A DNA stretch of 64,000 nt from CAWIVH01 sp963839475 (GTDB taxonomy: Bacteria; Acidobacteriota; UBA6911), in NCBI GenBank assembly GCA_963839475.1, contig CAWIVH010000017.1, forward strand, positions 372,001 through 436,000. The letters are read 5' to 3'. Below, in pieces: positions 53,101-60,462 of the stretch. Position numbers and translations under genes: made by a program. The first letter of the stretch is position 1, and every line of letters starts with the position of its first letter. The notes under the pieces were generated by a model. The model saw only the letters and a program-made list of their open reading frames with translations, was not told where the DNA came from and made no database searches.

Positions 53101-53445
53101 TCGCGGTTCAGGCCGTACACCAGGCACTATATAGTCGGGAAGGGCCATAGCGGCCTGGTTCAGAATTATCCCGCTGCCAATCAGTTGACCGTCCATTCCC
53201 TTGACAGCGTATTCCCAATATTGGCTGATCGGATTTTTAACAACGGCATAACCGCTGGCTGTCTCTGCCCAGTTTGAAAACTCATCGCCCATAATCCTGG
53301 CCCTGAAGATGCTTCCATCCGGCTGACTGAAGAGTATTAATTCCCCGGAGCCCGGCCCTGCAAAACCAGGAGACAGGCAAGTGGTCAAAACCATCAGGCC
53401 CGCCAGCAGAGCAGACAAAACAGAGCCATTATGAATTCTGCACAT
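50176..53445 (-). CDS. Secreted M6-family metalloprotease with four tandem repeats, frameshifted near the C-terminus
   Basis: About 1,089 residues from ATG 53445 (preceded by AGGAGG; the two upstream in-frame start codons overlap that site). A signal peptide (LSALLAGLMVLTTCLSPGFA) precedes an immune inhibitor A-type M6 catalytic domain, with zinc motif HEMGHQICGLPDLYD (HExxHxxGxxD) around residue 318. Residues about 540-935 are four near-identical repeats of roughly 100 residues (each with STTTPxYVWNAVSTAT, WVDDSSG, CSVTPxxVLAAG and YGPWSSGMSF). A LamG-like module follows and is broken by a frameshift at 50183-50187. The product is an extracellular protease. Confidence 0.85.
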   Translation of the reverse strand: MCRIHNGSVLSALLAGLMVLTTCLSPGFAGPGSGELILFSQPDGSIFRARIMGDEFSNWAETASGYAVVKNPISQYWEYAVKGMDGQLIGSGIILNQAAMALPDYIVPGVRPEPRMMSIPSHGELGLEFAPWVPTPVSGERNILIVLVSFANRSLTTTSGAWNNSLFASSGKTVAKFFIDNSFGTFGIVPVSHTQSGPVGVISVTLTTNHPNYGGTLSFSTDQAMGNAALAQAASFINFNSYDTSGDGILQSNELCIYFIIAGYEASGTAKTPNVWAHAWSTTGTGLTAGAKNVQRWGLNGELNNSSAQHPMGVIAHEMGHQICGLPDLYDTNNTNAGLGYFSLMAGGNWGADIGEESGTTPVSMDAWSREYLGWAAPLASASGDVTLNPALQSKNSAIKLIKSTFSTTEYFLLENRYPTGWDLGIRGKTGFGSSWQGGLLILHVDNAIGSNKYVANSHQGVIAEQASTSACNMLTTSCRGDKTTLFYSGNNNNWGISTTPSSSFYSGTASSFSVSGISAPASGMTMTIGTGGGGIPSAAILVSPSGSISTTTPTYVWNAVSTATHYHLWVDDSSGHRIDTWYSSGDAGCTSGIGTCSVTPAIVLAAGSAQWWIETWNSCGYGPWSSGMSFTITSPGPPPAATLASPAGAISTTTPSYVWNAVSTATYYYLWVDDSSGHRIDTWYTSAEAGCASGTGTCSVTPSTVLAAGTAQWWIQTWNSHGYGPWSSGMSFAVASPGPPPAATLVSPAGAISTTTPSYVWNAVSTATYYYLWVDDSSGHRIETWHSSAEAGCASGTGTCSVTPSTVLAAGNAQWWIETWNSYGYGPWSSGMSFTVPSPGPPPAATLVSPSGAISTTTPTYVWKAVSTATQYYLWVDDSSGNKVKTWYTAALAGCASGTCSVTPSTVLAAGNAQWWIQTSNSYGYGPWSNGMTFTVPSPGGGFNSQFNGNSDNWHYQSVAPPWLVSSNYLYTLGAYNVFASVYYGSVGDSTSIFGDFDYQAAVRRDGCDTCTSGIMLRGFPTPLGSGYRWDSGYYFLYSPVGTFALFKYIGGVPTALISTHTHSAINTYSAWNTLRAVASGGTIIFLY
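50640..51850 (-). repeat. Four tandem repeats of about 300-306 bp in the M6 protease gene
   Basis: Anchored on GAAG of the repeated GTGAAGCTCATCCCGCTGCT block, copies begin at 50641, 50941, 51247 and 51553, a spacing of 300, 306 and 306 bp. The 6-bp difference is one Gly-Thr insertion (SGTGTC against SGTC). The two middle copies are almost identical and the outer copies are more diverged, so recent amplification or gene conversion is likely. Such arrays can recombine and can also confuse assembly. Confidence 0.9.
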
Positions 53446-54204
53446 TAGAAACCTCCTAATCATCAATGCGAAAGCGATATTAGGTGCGGTTCCGGAGGAT
53501 CGTGGAGGTATTTGGGCAGATCACCGCGGTTGAAGCGGCACAAGGGAATGTCCGGGCTATGCAGCCTCGGCGCGGCGAATCGATAACATCTCGTCCGCTG
53601 CGTTCCACAGCAATCCGATTAGGATTTCTTGCCCAAGCGGGTCACGCGTTCGGGCGGCTCGCTAAGGCGCGAGGGTTCAACAGCGGTTTGAGATGGGAAA
53701 AACCCGTCCAAAGACGGCCAGCACATCCGATTCTCCCAATTTGGCTTTGTGTGCGAAAGCCGTTTCCCTCCCAATTGGTGCTGATTCCCAGGGAAAGCCG
53801 CGGATAGGGAGGACAAGTTACGGATTCAACTCAATGATTTCCTCTTCTCTTGCCACCCCAATGTCCCCGCATTCGGACCAGGGGGATTATGTCAACTTGG
53901 AGAGGTCCGAGGACATTCCTGCCCCTCAGAACAGAACTCCGCATTCCCCATTCTTTTTATTTTACGCCGCAAGCGCTATTGAAAATAGCGAAATCCCCCG
54001 TCCGCCGCAGAGGCCACTTGTCAGAGCTGAAGTGTATTCGCCAAGGCTATTCGGTACCGTGGAGATTTCATTTATGCCAGCGCTTTCCGAGATATAATCC
54101 TCACAGCCCCAGCCAGCAGCCTAAAGGGAGGCCGGCTGCCGCCTTTTCCTTAATGCATTTTCTTCATTAGAGGATCTTTCAAAGCTTGGATTGACGGATT
54201 TAGG
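53446..54204. other. Long intergenic region with a degenerate TonB-receptor-like fragment
   Basis: About 750 bp without a convincing gene. At about 54025-54085 the minus strand reads EISTVPNSLGEYTS, matching NEISAVSNNLGEYSF of the TonB receptor at 49.3 kb; the nucleotide match over about 50 bp (GTATTCGCCAAGG then GGAGATTTCATT) is high. The flanks do not continue the homology. Near 53465 the sequence CTAATCATCA also recurs upstream of the TonB receptor (49741). These look like leftovers of a duplication or rearrangement. Confidence 0.5.
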
Positions 54205-55794
54205 ATGTATTCCGGCATGCAATCAAAAACAAAAAAACGGTTGCTCCTGGCAGGCTCGGCTGCGGGACTTCTGATCCTGGGCCTCGCGATAGCCGGGACT
54301 GTGATCGCCCGAAGGATCGAACCATTTATCCGCGACGAAGCGATCGCCTTCCTGGAGAAGAAGTTCGACTGTGCGGTTTCGCTCGAATCGATCAAAGTAG
54401 GACTGACCTTCAAATCGCCGATAGATCTCGTATTCCGGAAAGGTCGCGGCGGCAGGATTCATGTGACCGGCCGAAATATTGTACTTCACCTCGAAGGAAT
54501 CTCGGATCGGCGACCCTTGATGGCGATGAAACAGTTCAGATTCGATCTGGACCTCGGCACTGTAACTGAACGGCCTGTGCGGATCCCCGGCATACAACTC
54601 CAGGGACTGGAATTGAACATCCCCCCCAAAAGTGAACGGCCGGCAAAACCGAGTAAGCCCAAGGATGCTACCACCGGCGAAAAGGCACCTTCGGTGCTGA
54701 TCGGGGAGATCCTGGCCGATGGAACCACCCTCAGGATGCTCCCGAAGGATTCGACCAGGCAGCCGCTGGAATTCGACATCAAGAAATTGCGGCTGAGGGA
54801 CGCGGGTCCAGCCGTGCCGATGCAATTCGAAGCTGAGCTGATCAACCCGAAGCCGCCGGGTTTGATCCAGTGCAAAGGAACCTTTGGACCGTGGGCTTCC
54901 GGGGCCGCAGAGACGCCCATAAGCGGTAGCTATATATTCGAGAATGCGGACCTCGGTGTTTTCAAGGGCATTGCAGGAATTCTCTCATCGACCGGCAGTT
55001 TTCAGGGCGTGCTCCAGGAAATCGTCGTGGACGGCGAAACTCGGGTGCCTGATTTCCGGCTAGCGGGCGTCGGGAACCGCGTGCCGCTGGAGACGCGCTT
55101 TCATGCAATCGTGGATGGAACAAACGGCAACACGGCGCTGGACCCGGTTGAGGCAAAACTTGGTCAGACGGAATTCACGGTCCGCGGATCGGTGGCACGA
55201 AATAAAGATGAGGTGGGAAAGACGACGGACCTCAAAGTCTCCATGCCCAAAGGCCGTCTGGAGGACGCTCTGAAGCTGGCAATGAAAGGTGCCAAGCCAT
55301 TCATGGCAGGCCGGATCGTCCTAAATACAAGGGTGATCGTGCCGCCGGGTAAGGTTCCGGTAGCAGACAAACTGCAGCTCAACGGATCCTTCCAGTTGCC
55401 GGAGGCATATTTCACCAGCGCCGCTATTCAACAAAAGCTGGATGACTTGAGCAGGCGTGCTCAAGGAAAAGTGCACGAGGAGTCCATCTCCGAGGTGCCC
55501 ACCCGCATGGAAGGAAAATTCCGGATGGAGGGTGGAGTGATTCGGTTTTCCGACCTTGGGTTCCAGATCCCGGGTGCGAAGGTGAAGCTGGATGGCAGCT
55601 ACGACGGCAATACCGAGGCGTTGGATTTTCAGGGCAAAGCGTGGATTGATGCGCGACTTTCCCAGATGATGAAAACGGGCTGGAAAAGGGTGGCACTCAA
55701 ACCGGTGGATCCGTTCCTGGCAAAAGAGGGATACGGCGTGGTATCGAACGTGATCATCACGGGCACTGCCGGCAATCCCAAATTCAGTCGATAA
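54205..55794 (+). CDS. AsmA-like protein
   Basis: 529 residues. A single N-terminal membrane anchor (RLLLAGSAAGLLILGLAIAG) is followed by AsmA-family sequence with typical beta-rich repeats (GGRIHVTGRNIVLHLEGIS, RVPDFRLAGVGNRVPLETRF, FQIPGAKVKLDGSYDG). AsmA-like proteins span the periplasm and help lipid transfer to the outer membrane. The exact role is not clear. The start is uncertain between 54205 and 54217. The SulP transporter follows by 132 bp; no functional link is visible. Confidence 0.8.
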   Translation: MYSGMQSKTKKRLLLAGSAAGLLILGLAIAGTVIARRIEPFIRDEAIAFLEKKFDCAVSLESIKVGLTFKSPIDLVFRKGRGGRIHVTGRNIVLHLEGISDRRPLMAMKQFRFDLDLGTVTERPVRIPGIQLQGLELNIPPKSERPAKPSKPKDATTGEKAPSVLIGEILADGTTLRMLPKDSTRQPLEFDIKKLRLRDAGPAVPMQFEAELINPKPPGLIQCKGTFGPWASGAAETPISGSYIFENADLGVFKGIAGILSSTGSFQGVLQEIVVDGETRVPDFRLAGVGNRVPLETRFHAIVDGTNGNTALDPVEAKLGQTEFTVRGSVARNKDEVGKTTDLKVSMPKGRLEDALKLAMKGAKPFMAGRIVLNTRVIVPPGKVPVADKLQLNGSFQLPEAYFTSAAIQQKLDDLSRRAQGKVHEESISEVPTRMEGKFRMEGGVIRFSDLGFQIPGAKVKLDGSYDGNTEALDFQGKAWIDARLSQMMKTGWKRVALKPVDPFLAKEGYGVVSNVIITGTAGNPKFSR

Positions 55795-55926
55795 GGATAA
55801 TGCGCCGGCGGAAGGTGAGCCAAAACGGAAGGCAAAACCTATGATCCATGATCCCACACGGGACATCCATTGAGATCGAAGGTCAGCGGCAAAAAACAAA
55901 CTTGTTGATGCGAGTGAGGCAAGTCC

Positions 55927-57699
55927 ATGACAAAAAAACCGCAGGCTGCGCCCAATCCCTTTAAGCGGGAGGAGCAGACTAGCGGCCTCAGCCACTGGAT
56001 CCCGGGTATCATCTTGTTGAAAACGTATAGCCGCGCCTGGCTTGCCAAAGACCTCGCCGCCGGACTGGTGCTGACGGCGATCCTCATTCCGGCCGGGATG
56101 GGCTATGCGGAGGCTGCGGGATTGCCTCCCATCGCGGGTCTTTATGCAACCATCGTCCCGCTGATCGCGTACGCGGTTTTTGGGCCCAGCCGCATTCTGG
56201 TGCTGGGACCGGACTCTTCCCTGGTCGCCATTATCGCTGCAACGATACTGCCCCTGGCACGCGGCAACTCCGATCGTGCTGTGGCGCTTGCCGGCATGCT
56301 CGCTGTTCTTTCGGGTGCATTATGCGTTCTGGCAGGCCTGGCCCGGTTCGGATTCGTGACCGACCTGCTCTCGAAGCCCATTCGCTATGGCTATTTGAAC
56401 GGAATCGCTCTTACTGTGATGTTCGGCCAGTTGCCTAAAGTATTCGGATTCCCAGTCCAGACGGGTGATTTCATCCGGGAGACCGTCGACCTGATTCATG
56501 GCATCCTGAACCGGCAAACCAATTGGACTGCTTTTGCCATCGGTAGTTCCTGCATAGTCGTAGTTCTCAGCTGCAGGCGCTGGCTGCCAAAGGTGCCGGG
56601 TGTACTGGTAGCAATAGTGGGGGCCATCCTTGCAGTTCCGCTGCTCGGTCTGGCGGAAAAGTCACAAATATCCCTGGTTGGCGGTCTGCCGCAAGGCCTT
56701 CCATCAATCCATTTCCCGGTTGTTTCCTTTCAAGACATCGGAGCATTAACGGCCGGCGCAGTTGCGGTTGCGCTCGTCTCTTTCGCCGATATGAGCGTTC
56801 TCTCGCGAACGTTCGCTCTACGCGGGGGATACAAAGTCGACGGCAATCAGGAGCTTATCGCCCTTGGGACGGCGAACATTGCAGCCGGATTGTTCTACGG
56901 ATTCGCGGTCAGTAGCAGCGCCTCTCGAACCCCAGTAGCTGAATCTGCTGGCGCCAGGACACAGATCACAAGCCTGGTCGGAGCAGCGTGCATCTCCCTT
57001 TTGCTGATTTTTGAGCCGACGCTGTTGCGCAACCTGCCAACGGCTGCCCTGGGCGCAATTGTGATCTGCGCCTGCATCTCGCTGGTGGAAATCGAAGGCA
57101 TACGCCGCCTGTACCGGCTCCGCATGAGTGAGTTCCTGCTGTCGATCGTCTGCTTTTTAGGAGTGGCGTTGGCAGGCGTCATCGAGGGGATTTTCATCGC
57201 GGTAGGCCTCGCGCTGTTGGTATTTATATGGCGCGCCTGGCGCCCGTACGATGCGGTGCTCGGGCGCGTGGATGGATTGAAGGGCTATCATGATGTCACG
57301 CGCCATCCCGAGGCAAAGCGCATTCCCGGTCTGGTGTTGTTCCGCTGGGACGCCCCCTTGTTTTTTGCCAACGCTGGAGTTTTTCACGAGCATGTCTTGC
57401 AGGCAGTAGCAGATTCTCCCACGCCCGTAAGGTGGGTTGTCGTCGCGGCCGAGCCTGTAACCGATATCGATGTTACCGCCGCGGATGCGCTTGCGGAACT
57501 CGATATGGATCTTCACAAGGCGGGCATGGAATTGTGTTTTGCAGAAATGAAGGGTCCGGTAAAAGACCATCTCAAGCGTTACGGCTTGTTCACCAAGCTT
57601 GGCACAGATAACTTTTTCCCAACCATCGGACAGGCCGTCGATCGATATCTGGAAGTAAACAAAATCGAATGGCTGGATTGGGATGAAGTCAATCGCTGA
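55927..57699 (+). CDS. SulP-family anion transporter with STAS domain
   Basis: 590 residues. Residues about 30-430 hold the membrane domain with SulP signatures AGLVLTAILIPAGMGYAEAAGLPP and LIAYAVFGPSRILVLGPDSSLVA (FGxSRxLxxGPDS), plus VSSSASRTPVAESAGARTQ (TM10 region). The C-terminal 150 residues form a STAS domain (VRWVVVAAEPVTDIDVTAAD). Family members carry sulfate, bicarbonate or other anions; SulP bicarbonate transporters are an alternative reading. GAGGCAAGTCC precedes ATG 55927. Confidence 0.93.
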   Translation: MTKKPQAAPNPFKREEQTSGLSHWIPGIILLKTYSRAWLAKDLAAGLVLTAILIPAGMGYAEAAGLPPIAGLYATIVPLIAYAVFGPSRILVLGPDSSLVAIIAATILPLARGNSDRAVALAGMLAVLSGALCVLAGLARFGFVTDLLSKPIRYGYLNGIALTVMFGQLPKVFGFPVQTGDFIRETVDLIHGILNRQTNWTAFAIGSSCIVVVLSCRRWLPKVPGVLVAIVGAILAVPLLGLAEKSQISLVGGLPQGLPSIHFPVVSFQDIGALTAGAVAVALVSFADMSVLSRTFALRGGYKVDGNQELIALGTANIAAGLFYGFAVSSSASRTPVAESAGARTQITSLVGAACISLLLIFEPTLLRNLPTAALGAIVICACISLVEIEGIRRLYRLRMSEFLLSIVCFLGVALAGVIEGIFIAVGLALLVFIWRAWRPYDAVLGRVDGLKGYHDVTRHPEAKRIPGLVLFRWDAPLFFANAGVFHEHVLQAVADSPTPVRWVVVAAEPVTDIDVTAADALAELDMDLHKAGMELCFAEMKGPVKDHLKRYGLFTKLGTDNFFPTIGQAVDRYLEVNKIEWLDWDEVNR

Positions 57700-57780
57700 A
57701 AGACCGCCTCGATCCCATGATCCGGAGATTCGGGTGTGGTGCAGAGCGCTGCAGTCGACGATGGGGGATAGATTCATTGG

Positions 57781-57815
57781 ACGCGGATGTACGCTTTATC
57801 CGCGCGCATCCGCGT
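57781..57815. repeat. Inverted repeat between convergent genes
   Basis: Arms ACGCGGATG (57781-57789) and CATCCGCGT (57807-57815) separated by 17 nt that themselves contain ATCCGC, allowing a second hairpin. It sits between the convergent SulP and DUF2950 genes, so a bidirectional terminator or a REP-like element is possible. No T run follows on either strand. Confidence 0.4.
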
Positions 57816-57828
57816 GCCAACCCACATG

Positions 57829-58226
57829 TCACTTTTTGGCCGAAGATTCAGTCTGGGGCCACTCGTCATCAGTACGGCGCCAGGTTTTGTCGGGGTTGTA
57901 TCGCTCGATTCCTTTGGCGATCTTCAGCGTATCCGGACCCAGATCTTTCTGGTAGACGATCCCATCGTGGCTAACCATGAAAGTCTGCACGCCCGTCACC
58001 CGGTAGTCGGCCGGGACGGCAATGAGAGCAAACCCTCCTATCATCATTCCCTTCACGATGTAATCAAGCTCGCCCATCGGTGCGGCCGGACCCTGGCCCT
58101 TCAGCAGGTGGAAATAGTAGCCGTGATAGGTGGAGCCTGGATCTAGGGAGTAGCCCTCCTCGATGGCTTTGGCGATACTCTCGCTGATCGGTCCGCCCGG
58201 CGTTCCATCGGGATTCTTCCAGTAAG
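57829..58226 (-). pseudogene. DUF2950 protein, C-terminal part, out of frame
   Basis: This frame encodes YWKNPDGTPGGPISESIAKA, then GYYFHLLKGQGPAAPMGELD and GIVYQKDLGPDTLKIAKGIE, the normal second half of a DUF2950 protein, ending SAKK. The preceding half is in a frame one base away; a missing T in the CTT-AC stretch near 58222-58226 explains it. With that base restored the join is GKQDGLYWKNPDG, matching the family. Confidence 0.75.
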
Positions 58227-58839
58227 CCCATCCTGCTTTCCGGGAGAGCTGAGGAGCTTTTGCGCATATTGATTTAATCCTGACTTATCATGCACATCCG
58301 CCGCGTACTCCATCTGCGCCTCGACGAACCCGCGCAGAACCTGGATCGCATTCAGTTCGTTGGAACCAATGCGTCTGTTAATAACTTCATCGCGGCCGGC
58401 CCTGGAGTCGAAGATCCATTTACCCGATCTTTTCACGATGGGGATCGGCATCGGCCAATCCTCATTGCCGACCGTAAGAATGGCCCGGTTCGCGTTGGAA
58501 GAATCCTTTGCCACGGAATTTTTCTCCTTGGCCCGTGCCGCGAATGCAAGGCTATGGTTCTTGTCCTCTACAGGATCTTTCGAGCTCACAAGGGGCTCGC
58601 CATCCGGTCCGAGGATTTCCAATAGATTCGGCAGGTTGAACTCTTCGGCAGCTTTGATCAAAGCCTGGGCGGCTTCCTCGGGAGTAGCAAAACTCTTTTG
58701 AGCCGGTTTGGCCGCGGCCGCTGTTTGAGCAGCCTTGGACGACTCCTGGGCCATAGCCGGGTGAATGGCAAGAAAAGCGGCGGCTAGAAAAACAACGACC
58801 ATCTTATCGGTGATTCCAGTCAAAAGCTCCGATTTCATA
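58143..58839 (-). CDS. DUF2950 protein, N-terminal part, frameshifted
   Basis: Start ATG 58839 (MKSELLTGITDK) follows GGGAGTTAC. A signal peptide (KMVVVFLAAAFLAIHPAMAQ) is followed by the N-terminal DUF2950 sequence: FATPEEAAQALIKAAEEFNL, then FDSRAGRDEVINRRIGSNEL and MEYAADVHDKSG. After KLLSSPGKQDGL the frame continues as non-homologous sequence and stops at 58143. DUF2950 proteins are secreted and usually sit next to DUF3300, as here. The function is unknown. Any upstream extension overlaps the DUF3300 gene in a different frame and is not real. Confidence 0.8.
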
Positions 58840-58863
58840 CGTAACTCCCTGATCATGGCTCTG

Positions 58864-60159
58864 CTACCTCCGTCCGCCGCCGCCGCCGCGACTTCCGCCG
58901 CCGCCGCCGCGTGAACCGCCAAAGCTAGATGAACCTCTGCTGCTGCTGGACCGGGCCGTGCTCCCGCTGGTTCGATTGGAGGCTCCGCCGAAGGCGCTGC
59001 TGTCCCTTGCCCCGCCGGTGCTCGGGACACTACGGTTGCCCACGCGGTCTCCGCCCATGCCGCCCCCGGCGCCACGATCCATCGTACTGACGCCAGCTCC
59101 CCGATTCGACGAGCCCATGCCACCTCCGGCGCCGCGATCCATCGTCCCGGCTGAGACCCGGTTTCCCTGACTACCCAGGTTCTGGCGGGCATTTGCCTGG
59201 CGATTTGACGCGGAATCCCCGCGAGTCGTGCCTCCGTACTTATTGGCTGTCGAGCGATCCGAGTAAGGCGTCGGGCCCCGATGCTGCGAATTGTGCTGCC
59301 AATTATTGCCCGCGGCGCCGCCTCTATTTCCCTGGGGATTGACGCGATTGCCGCCACTGATGTTCGTGTTACGATTGAAATTATTGTTGCGGTTGATGTT
59401 GATATCATTGTGGCCCCAGCCACAGCCGCCCCAAGCGGCGCCTATCGCCATTCCGACTCCGAAGGAGACCGCCATTCCCCAGGCATAATAACCCGGAGGC
59501 GGGTAATAGATCGGAGGATACGGATAATAGGCCGGACCATAGACGACGACCGGGTCATAGCTGGGCACATAAATGACTTCAGGCTTGGCCGGTTCGACCA
59601 CGATGACTGTTTTGGTTTCCACCACCTTGGTCTCGACTTTCTGCTGCTCGGTGGTCTTAAGGTTGCCTTTGTCCTGAGCCTTTTTGCGCATGCGCTGCAC
59701 AGCGTCCATTACATCGCTCTGCTGCGCGAGGAAGGCATTTCCCAGCTCTGCGGTCCATTTGATGTCGTCAGCCAGCCGCTTGACCACCTCGGGCAGCGCG
59801 GCCATGGCCTGGATGCTCGGATCCCAGTTCTGCTTCATCACGGCATCCGTCAGCGCCTTGTCCTTCAGATCCTTGTTCTTCGCCAGCCACTGCTGGAGCT
59901 GGATGATTTCCAGCGGATAGGTCGAAGCGGCCAGCACCTGCGCCAGCAGCGGATCCGGGTACAGCGCAATGGGTGCCACAAGTGAATCCAGTTGCTCGGC
60001 GGGGAGTTTTGCCGATTCCGCCGCCGCAGTCGCTGGTTGTTCCTGCCACGACAACCAGGCCAGAGACTCGCCCGGTATGAGAAGCGCAGCGCACAAAAAC
60101 GCCGTTCCGCATCGAAGGAAGTGCCCGGCATTCCGGGCTCGAATCATTCCTAGGTTCAT
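58864..60159 (-). CDS. DUF3300 secreted protein with Gly/Ser/Arg-rich tail
   Basis: 431 residues. After a signal peptide (FLRCGTAFLCAALLIPGESLAW) comes the DUF3300 region at about 45-215: LDSLVAPIALYPDPLLAQVL, LQQWLAKNKDLKDKALTDAV and PALPEV-type helices, then VEPAKPEVIYVPSYDPVVVYGP with Tyr/Pro-rich GPAYYPYPPIYYPPPGYYAW. The C-terminal half is Asn-rich, then Gly/Ser/Arg-rich and disordered, ending RGGGGGSRGGGGGRR. It is transcribed with DUF2950 and divergent from glgP. The pair is widespread but its role is unknown; a cell-envelope role is plausible. Confidence 0.85.
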   Translation of the reverse strand: MNLGMIRARNAGHFLRCGTAFLCAALLIPGESLAWLSWQEQPATAAAESAKLPAEQLDSLVAPIALYPDPLLAQVLAASTYPLEIIQLQQWLAKNKDLKDKALTDAVMKQNWDPSIQAMAALPEVVKRLADDIKWTAELGNAFLAQQSDVMDAVQRMRKKAQDKGNLKTTEQQKVETKVVETKTVIVVEPAKPEVIYVPSYDPVVVYGPAYYPYPPIYYPPPGYYAWGMAVSFGVGMAIGAAWGGCGWGHNDININRNNNFNRNTNISGGNRVNPQGNRGGAAGNNWQHNSQHRGPTPYSDRSTANKYGGTTRGDSASNRQANARQNLGSQGNRVSAGTMDRGAGGGMGSSNRGAGVSTMDRGAGGGMGGDRVGNRSVPSTGGARDSSAFGGASNRTSGSTARSSSSRGSSSFGGSRGGGGGSRGGGGGRR

Positions 60160-60462
60160 GATCTACTCCTGTCCGTTGAAGGAATATGCTCTGGGACCTC
60201 CTCGGCGGCAACTGTAAAAACTTACAGTCCTTGGGAATAAGATGACTCCCGGGTCTTTATGCATGACAAGGCCCCCGCTTGGTTGGCGAGAATAAACCGG
60301 TCGCCGGCAAACCTGTCATTTATGACAGTGGCTGCCTCCGCCCAGTTCGCCTAAAGTAAAGGGCGAAAAGAGGATTCGGTCCTTTGACGGAAAGAAGTGT
60401 CGTCGGGAAAGGAAAGTGAACCTTTTCGCTACTGCTTGATCGCCATTGGAAAGGAAAGCCGG
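60160..60462. promoter_or_regulatory. Divergent promoter region with two inverted repeats
   Basis: About 300 bp between the DUF3300 operon and glgP. Repeat 1 is ACTGTAA (60211-60217)-N4-TTACAGT (60222-60228); repeat 2 is CTGTCAT (60313-60319)-N2-ATGACAG (60322-60328). Both look like sites for dimeric regulators; repeat 1 is nearer DUF3300 and repeat 2 nearer glgP. The glgP ribosome site GGAAAGGAAAG precedes ATG 60463. Confidence 0.55.

Noticed and set aside
58840..59423. N-terminal extension of the DUF2950 frame into the DUF3300 gene
   Set aside because: This part is in a different frame from a well-supported DUF3300 gene and has Arg/Ala-rich nonsense composition; the real start with signal peptide is 58839.
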